From contig NZ_LR027880.1 of assembly GCF_900537995.1 (NCBI RefSeq), forward strand, positions 453,001 to 517,000: a DNA stretch of 64,000 nucleotides, in the 5' to 3' direction. Source of the DNA: Roseburia intestinalis L1-82 (GTDB lineage Bacteria; Bacillota; Clostridia; Lachnospirales; Lachnospiraceae). The notes beneath the pieces were generated by a model. That model was not told where the DNA came from, searched no databases, and saw nothing but the letters and a program-made list of their open reading frames with translations. Below are positions 59,237 through 64,000 of the stretch, one piece after another. The position numbers were made by a program, and so were the translations under genes. Positions within the stretch are counted from its first letter, which is position 1. Every line of letters starts with the position of its first letter.

Positions 59237-59815
59237 ATGAATACAAAAGCAATTTATACCGTTCACGAAAACGGAAAGGAACACTATTTCTTTTCGGAAC
59301 ATGCGGGAGGTTTCAGTTACCCTTTTGCAGTAGCTGATTTTCTGCATAGTCTAAAAGGTGTGCTGAATGACCCGATGTCTCCACAAAAAGGATTATGTGC
59401 AGCACCAATGCTGGAACAGATGAAAGGCAATTATTTGTTCCCGGAAGAAATAGAGGGAAAAGAATTGTTTACTGCGGTTAAAAAAGAGCAGATGTTTCAA
59501 CTTGCAGTGAAAGAACAGGCATCATTTGGAATTGAAATCGATATGGAACAGGATACGGTATCATTCCATTTCCGGGAGGGAGAGGAAGAACTGCAGGAAT
59601 TTTGTGACATAGGATTTCCAAGGCATGGAGAAAGGGGAGAGTATAGTGGTGAAACCTTTTATTATGCTGCGGATAATCTGAGAGTCAAAAATATGATGGA
59701 CGGAATTGAAATGTCGATCAGTGCGGAAAACGAAGAAGCATACAGGAGCATGATATTAAAGGCTGTGCAGAAACAAACTGAGGAGCAGAGTACAGGAATG
59801 AGCCAGCAGATGTAA
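59237..59815 (+). CDS. Hypothetical protein with an EEQSTGMSQQM tail
   Basis: 192 residues behind GGAGGG. The N terminus (AIYTVHENGKEHYFFSEHAGG) suggests a beta-rich fold. Acidic, no membrane segment. It ends EEQSTGMSQQM, a relative of the EEQAGMVLS and GMxMxM tails. I do not recognise the family. Confidence 0.6.
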   Translation: MNTKAIYTVHENGKEHYFFSEHAGGFSYPFAVADFLHSLKGVLNDPMSPQKGLCAAPMLEQMKGNYLFPEEIEGKELFTAVKKEQMFQLAVKEQASFGIEIDMEQDTVSFHFREGEEELQEFCDIGFPRHGERGEYSGETFYYAADNLRVKNMMDGIEMSISAENEEAYRSMILKAVQKQTEEQSTGMSQQM

Positions 59816-59829
59816 GGAGATGGAGGAGA

Positions 59830-60234
59830 ATGGAAAAAGTCAGAAAAGCATTTTATATTGAAGAAGAACTGCTGGGGCAGGTAGATGCCCTGTTACCACA
59901 GGCAGATGTGCGTTCACGAAACGAATTCGTCAATCGGGCACTGCGGTTTTATATCGGATATCTCACTTCGGAGAAAATAGAAAATTATATGCTGACAACC
60001 ATCTCCTCTGTCATGCATGCAACGGTAAAGGACAGCGAGAACCGCATGGCTCGTGCAATGTATAAACTTGCAGTGGAAACTTCCAAGCTGTCCCATGTGA
60101 TCGCATACAGCCATGGTGTGGATGAGCAGGCACTCGGAAAGCTGCAGGCGAAGTGTGCAGAAGAGGTGAAACGGATCAATGGAGCAGTGAGGTTTGAGGA
60201 GGCATATCAATATCAGCAGGGGGATCGTTTTTAA
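59830..60234 (+). CDS. Ribbon-helix-helix-type DNA-binding protein
   Basis: 134 residues. Residues 3-50 fit a ribbon-helix-helix or CopG-like fold (AFYIEEELLGQVDALLPQAD, then SRNEFVNRALRFYIGYL). The C-terminal part is a long helical region. Possibly a partition or transfer-control protein of the element. AAGGAGA lies nine bases before the ATG. Confidence 0.65.
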   Translation: MEKVRKAFYIEEELLGQVDALLPQADVRSRNEFVNRALRFYIGYLTSEKIENYMLTTISSVMHATVKDSENRMARAMYKLAVETSKLSHVIAYSHGVDEQALGKLQAKCAEEVKRINGAVRFEEAYQYQQGDRF

Positions 60235-60245
60235 GAAATAATTTA

Positions 60246-60274
60246 TTGAAATGCGGTAAGACTTACAGTATGAT
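60246..60274 (+). promoter_or_regulatory. Promoter with operator for the toxin-antitoxin pair
   Basis: TTGAAA at 60246-60251 and TATGAT at 60269-60274 are 17 bases apart. The spacer holds an inverted repeat GTAAG-A-CTTAC (60257-60267 approx.), placed so that a bound repressor would block RNA polymerase. Autoregulation by the antitoxin is the usual case. Confidence 0.6.
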
Positions 60275-60297
60275 AAAAGAAAAGGAAGGAGTGGTAC

Positions 60298-60543
60298 ATG
60301 ATGACACAGATGAAGGAACGGGCAGTTGAATTGATAGAACGTATTCCAGATGAAAAAATGTTTTATGTGATTAATATTCTTCAGAATCTTGAGGAAATGT
60401 CATCCAACAGACCTGCAGATAAGAAACAGGCAATGGAAGCACTCCAGAATGTGCTGAAGTTCAGCGGAAGATTACCAGAAGATTTTGACGCAGACAAGGA
60501 ATTACAGGAGGCAAGGGAGGAAAAGTATGGTAATATTGGTTGA
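60298..60543 (+). CDS. VapB-type antitoxin (DUF2281-like)
   Basis: 81 residues. An N-terminal helical domain (KERAVELIERIPDEKMFYVINIL) and an acidic C-terminal tail that probably wraps the toxin. Overlaps the PIN-domain gene by 17 bases, the typical toxin-antitoxin layout. Lower GC than the transfer genes. Confidence 0.75.
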   Translation: MMTQMKERAVELIERIPDEKMFYVINILQNLEEMSSNRPADKKQAMEALQNVLKFSGRLPEDFDADKELQEAREEKYGNIG

Positions 60544-60946
60544 CACAAATATTATTATAGATGCACTTGCCAATCGGGAACCATATGCTGATGATGCAAA
60601 AAGAATTATGGAAAAATGTGCGGCAAGGGAAATAACAGGAATACTTGCGGCACATAGCATACCAAACTTGTTTTATATTCTTAGAAAAAATTTCAGTCAG
60701 GAAGAAAGAAGATTTCTTCTGAAAAATTTATGTGAGATATTTCAGATTTCTGACTTGAATGAAAAGAAGATAGTAGCTGCATTGGAAAACAATGCATTTT
60801 CAGATTTTGAAGATGGTCTGCAGGAAGAATGTGCAGTTGAGTCTATGGCAGATTATATTGTTACACGAAATCCGGCTGATTTTAAGCATTCAAGAGTAAA
60901 AGTAATTCTCCCAGATGAGTTGTTGAGAGAGTTAGAAAAAAATTAA
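60527..60946 (+). CDS. PIN-domain toxin (VapC-like)
   Basis: 139 residues from the ATG at 60527 (GGGAGG upstream). The acidic active site is visible: ILVDTNIIID at the start, DFEDGLQ near residue 95 and ADYIVTRNPADF near 118. PIN toxins cut RNA, often tRNA or rRNA. With its antitoxin it would stabilise the element. Confidence 0.83.
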   Translation: MVILVDTNIIIDALANREPYADDAKRIMEKCAAREITGILAAHSIPNLFYILRKNFSQEERRFLLKNLCEIFQISDLNEKKIVAALENNAFSDFEDGLQEECAVESMADYIVTRNPADFKHSRVKVILPDELLRELEKN

Positions 60947-60965
60947 TTATCAGAAGGGAATACAG

Positions 60966-60991
60966 GACCATTACTTCGGTAGTGGTCTTTT
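60966..60991 (+). terminator. Rho-independent terminator with a UUCG loop
   Basis: GACCATTAC (60966-60974) pairs with GTAGTGGTC (60979-60987) around TTCG, followed by TTTT. Ends the toxin-antitoxin transcript. Confidence 0.8.
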
Positions 60992-61033
60992 CTGTACTCT
61001 TAAAAGCTGTGAATTTATGAGGAGGAAACATAG

Positions 61034-62212
61034 TTGAAAGATTTTGAAGGGTTCATTAAGAACTATGCTACCAGAGATTTTTTCTATTTTTTTGCAGAAA
61101 AATCTATTGAAATATATAAAAATCAAGTAGAAAAATTAGATGAACATTTGGTATGTAATATTACATTTCCTTTAAACATTATTCAGCATGGTTTTATACA
61201 TAAGCAGGCAAAAGTCATGTTATCGGCATGGGATATTCCAAACATGGCATATCTTTCTATCACGAATTCCAATGATTACAGAAATGATATTATGACAGAA
61301 CAATTAGCAGGAAGAGTGGTCAACCTGTATCGTGGGTATGAAAATAAGCATTCAGGAAGTGAATATATTGGAAATAATGGACTGCCTAGTATATTCAAAT
61401 ATTTGATGGGAATGTCATATGAACAATTTAAATACGCAAATCCGGCATGGATATATCAGAACTATAACCGCAATTACCATATGCTGATCGGTTCGCCTAA
61501 TATTAACAGGGAAAAAATAGTTGATATCAATGTGATTACAAACGAATTATTTGGACTTACAGCAGAGGAATTGTTAGCAGTAGAATGGATTATCTGGTGG
61601 CTGTGTTCTATTCATCCAGATCCATTAAGCGCACCGGAAGAGTTATATAGAAAAAAAGAAAATAGCATCCTGACAAAGAAAAATCTGGAGCGGGTTATAA
61701 GTTATTATTCTGTGACCTATGAACAGGTGAGAAACTCATCATTGCGAAAACAGATTTTCTACAACAAACCATTTGTGATTACGCAAAAGACGAAAGAAAC
61801 GATTGCAGTCAGTTTCTATTTGGTACAGATGATGATAGCAGATGGATTGTACTGGCTGATTCGGGATTACTATCACAACAATCATTGGGGAACCAAATTT
61901 ATAATTGCTTTTGGAGAGATGTTTGAGGATTACTTTGAAGAACTGGCAGGTTTATATCTGCCCAAGAATTCATGGCATAAGATTCCAGAGGAAAGAAAAA
62001 AGAGTGCTGATTATTATGTTGAAGTGGATGAAGCGGTATTTTTGTTTGAATTAAAATCAGGATTACTTGGACTGGGAGCAAAACAGCAGGTGCCGGATGT
62101 TGGGCAGATTGATATATTTTATAACAGGAACATAAAAGAGGCATATGAGCAGTTGAAGGCATCAGAGCAGGAATATAAAGGAGAGAAACCTGTAATAAAG
62201 GTTTTTCTTTTG
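61034..62212 (+). pseudogene. Putative PD-(D/E)xK-type nuclease gene split by a group II intron
   Basis: About 393 residues from a TTG with GGAGGAAAC upstream before the intron begins. The last third shows a nuclease-like pattern: SADYYVEVDEAVFLFELKSG, with an acidic residue followed by ExK as in PD-(D/E)xK enzymes. The N-terminal 300 residues are unassigned, aromatic-rich and AT-rich. The reading frame continues into intron sequence and stops at 62245, so without splicing the protein is cut short. The 3' exon lies outside the window. It might be a restriction or defence enzyme; if the intron splices, it could still be made. Confidence 0.55.
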
Positions 62213-64000
62213 GTTTGCGCGCCATGGGCGCGCTCTAATGGGTGAAAGTCCCGAACACGCCTAGGCAACGAGGAAGTGTATAGCAGAACAGCAAGGGTGT
62301 CCATCGTGAGGTGGAATCTGAAGGAAGCTGTAAGCAAACTCTTGGTCCGACGGACAGAAATCACATATAAGGCTCGGAAATACGGATAAGTCTGCCAAAA
62401 GAGATGAAGTCCTAAAGTTGCTGGAAGTACGAGTAGATGTGGCGGATAGATGAGAGGAAAGAGCGTGCACCTTAAGCGTGGAGGTCTCACAGGGGTTTCA
62501 TTAGCCTAGTAACAACGAACTGTGAGAAGTCAGCCGAGCCCATAGTAGTGAAGAAGTCTCTGTAATGGAGATAGAGCAAAGGGGCGAACAATCAATAAGT
62601 TTGAGTATGTCTCGTATTGCAGAAGAGATAACATCTGCCGTAACCAATCGGGTAAAAGATGGTCAAATCAAGCGGGACGGAAAGGAAAGAACGCATGGAC
62701 ACAAGTAGTCTAATGGAGCAGATACTATCTAACGATAATCTCAACAGAGCATATCTGCAAGTCGTACGAAACAAAGGTGCCGAGGGAGTAGACGGAATGA
62801 AGTACACAGAACTCAAGGAATATCTTGCAAAGAACGGCGAAATTATCAAGGAACAGTTGAGGATAAGAAAATATAAACCTCAACCAGTACGAAGAGTGGA
62901 GATACCAAAGCCTGATGGTGGTGTCAGAAACCTGGGAGTACCGACAGTAACAGACAGATTCATACAACAAGCTATTGCACAGGTTTTAACACCAATCTAT
63001 GAGGAACAATTCCATGACCATAGCTATGGATTCAGACCGAACAGATGTGCACAGCAAGCAATCCTTACAGCACTCGATATGATGAATGACGGAAATGATT
63101 GGATTGTAGACATTGACTTGGAAAAGTTCTTTGACACAGTAAATCATGACAAACTTATGACTATCATAGGTAGAACTATTAAAGATGGAGATGTTATCTC
63201 TATTGTCAGAAAATACCTAGTCAGTGGAATCATGATTGACGATGAGTATGAGGATTCTATCGTGGGAACACCTCAAGGTGGAAATCTCTCGCCATTATTG
63301 GCAAATATTATGCTGAACGAACTAGACAAGGAAATGGAAAAGAGAGGACTTAACTTTGTACGGTATGCGGATGACTGTATCATTATGGTCGGAAGTGAAA
63401 TGTCTGCGAATAGAGTTATGAGAAATATCTCACGATTCATTGAGGAAAAACTAGGACTTAAAGTCAATATGACGAAGAGCAAAGTAGATAGACCAAGAGG
63501 AATTAAATACCTTGGGTTTGGATTCTACTACGATACAAGTGCACAGCAATTCAAGGCGAAACCACATGCAAAATCAGTAATGAAGTATAAGAAGAGGATG
63601 AGGGAACTCACTTGTCGTAGCTGGGGCGTTAGCAACAGCTATAAAGTAGAGAGACTTAATCAGCTTATCAGAGGATGGATTAACTACTTTAAGATAGGTA
63701 GTATGAAAACTCTCTGTAGAGAACTTGATGGAAACATTAGATATAGAATACGCATGTGTATTTGGAAACATTGGAAAACACCACAAAACAAAGAGAAGAA
63801 TTTGGTTAAACTCGGCGTTCCAAGATGGGCGGCACATAAAGTGGCAAATACTGGCAATCGGTATGCACACATGTGTCACAATGGATGGATACAAAAGGCT
63901 ATAAGCACAAAGAGACTAACTTCATTTGGATTAGTCTCAATGTTAGATTACTACACCGAAAGGTGTGTTACTTGTTAAGTTGATTGAACCGCCGTGTACC
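62213..64000 (+). mobile_element. Bacterial group II intron, 3' end beyond the window
   Basis: A 5' end of GTTTGCGCGCC type lies at about 62213, within a few bases. It is followed by some 480 bases of structured, non-coding RNA typical of domains I to III (GGGTGAAAGTCCC, TAGGCAAC). Then comes the intron-encoded reverse transcriptase (62695-63978). The last bases (AACCGCCGTGTACC) look like the 5' half of domain V. Domain VI and the 3' exon are cut off. The intron lies inside the putative nuclease gene. Confidence 0.85.
62695..63978 (+). CDS. ltrA: Group II intron reverse transcriptase/maturase
   Basis: 427 residues from the ATG at 62695 (GGAAAGGAAAG upstream). Reverse transcriptase blocks include IPKPDGGVRNLGVPTVTDR, YGFRPNRCAQQAI, the catalytic FVRYADDCIIM near residue 225, and TPQGGNLSPLLANI. 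The maturase domain follows (RLNQLIRGWINYFKIG). There is no C-terminal HNH endonuclease, so it probably inserts by using nicks or replication forks. It promotes splicing and retrohoming of the intron. Confidence 0.93.
   Translation: MDTSSLMEQILSNDNLNRAYLQVVRNKGAEGVDGMKYTELKEYLAKNGEIIKEQLRIRKYKPQPVRRVEIPKPDGGVRNLGVPTVTDRFIQQAIAQVLTPIYEEQFHDHSYGFRPNRCAQQAILTALDMMNDGNDWIVDIDLEKFFDTVNHDKLMTIIGRTIKDGDVISIVRKYLVSGIMIDDEYEDSIVGTPQGGNLSPLLANIMLNELDKEMEKRGLNFVRYADDCIIMVGSEMSANRVMRNISRFIEEKLGLKVNMTKSKVDRPRGIKYLGFGFYYDTSAQQFKAKPHAKSVMKYKKRMRELTCRSWGVSNSYKVERLNQLIRGWINYFKIGSMKTLCRELDGNIRYRIRMCIWKHWKTPQNKEKNLVKLGVPRWAAHKVANTGNRYAHMCHNGWIQKAISTKRLTSFGLVSMLDYYTERCVTC

Larger units (their letters stand above)
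27930..64000 (+). mobile_element. ICE2 or large plasmid: Tad pilus plus type IV secretion element (both ends unseen)
   Basis: From 28004 on, the gene content changes to a co-directional block with an ArdA-like protein, three DNA methylases, SpoVG and AbrB-like proteins, a Tad-type pilus set, VirB2/VirB6/VirB3/VirB4-like mating proteins and many DUF proteins typical of conjugative elements of Clostridia. No relaxase, coupling protein, replication protein or integrase of this element lies in the window, so its type (integrated element or plasmid) cannot be decided. ICE1 may have inserted into it, since the two abut at about 27.9 kb. Confidence 0.7.

Noticed and set aside
1..64000. CRISPR arrays, tRNA and rRNA genes
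   Set aside because: I saw no regular repeat-spacer series, no tRNA-like cloverleaf ends and no rRNA sequence on reading through the window, though a program could still find a divergent tRNA.

Overview
The window is almost entirely mobile DNA from a Gram-positive anaerobe, most likely a gut Lachnospiraceae or related Clostridia. The protein families (Maff2, PrgI, DUF3801/PcfB, SpoVG, DUF3846, DUF6103, DUF5688, DUF6329, TndX-like recombinase), strong GGAGG ribosome sites, TTG/GTG starts and the lack of any tRNA, rRNA or obvious housekeeping gene all point that way. The assignment to a host is inference.

Region 1 (1 to about 27.9 kb) is most of a Tn1549/CTn-type integrative conjugative element (ICE1). 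It enters the window inside a large SNF2-type helicase and runs through a Toprim primase-like protein, a probable oriT, MobC and MOBP relaxase, PcfB-like protein, VirD4 coupling protein, Maff2, VirB6, PrgI and VirB4 homologues, a class B sortase and a lysozyme-CHAP cell-wall hydrolase. These are followed by a convergent XRE repressor, a HTH protein, a two-component system with a MacB/FtsX-type ABC exporter and a metallophosphoesterase that share a DNA box, a KTR zinc-ribbon protein, a sigma-like factor with a hairpin over its ribosome site, a MazF-type toxin and a large serine recombinase at the right end. An AT-rich SEC-C gene sits as cargo between short direct repeats at 1640 and 2886.

Region 2 (about 27.9 to beyond 64 kb) belongs to a different element (ICE2 or large plasmid), with nearly all genes on the plus strand. 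It starts with a nucleic-acid and anti-restriction block (ArdA-like protein, Dam-type methylase, AbrB-like and SpoVG-like proteins). Next comes a complete-looking Tad/Flp pilus set for a one-membrane cell (pilin, prepilin peptidase, CpaB, CpaE, CpaF, TadB, TadC, two pseudopilins), running directly into mating-channel genes (VirB2-, VirB6-, VirB3- and VirB4-like). A cytosine methylase with a gene nested inside it lies within the mating genes. An amidoligase, gamma-glutamylcyclotransferase and NlpC/P60 module follows, then small accessory proteins, a second methylase, a VapBC-type pair and a putative nuclease split by a group II intron that runs off the window. No relaxase, VirD4 or integrase of this element is visible here. 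One DDE insertion sequence with an 8-bp target duplication interrupts the block at 31.7 kb.

The most unusual signal is in region 2. At least seven unrelated proteins end in a short glycine-methionine tail of the type GMxMxM or a close variant, usually after an acidic stretch. Two pairs of genes share the tail at DNA level together with the DNA that follows it. Because these tails sit on likely nucleic-acid binding and accessory proteins of a conjugative element, a C-terminal export or partner-binding tag is a reasonable hypothesis. The hybrid Tad-pilus plus type IV secretion operon is the second notable system.
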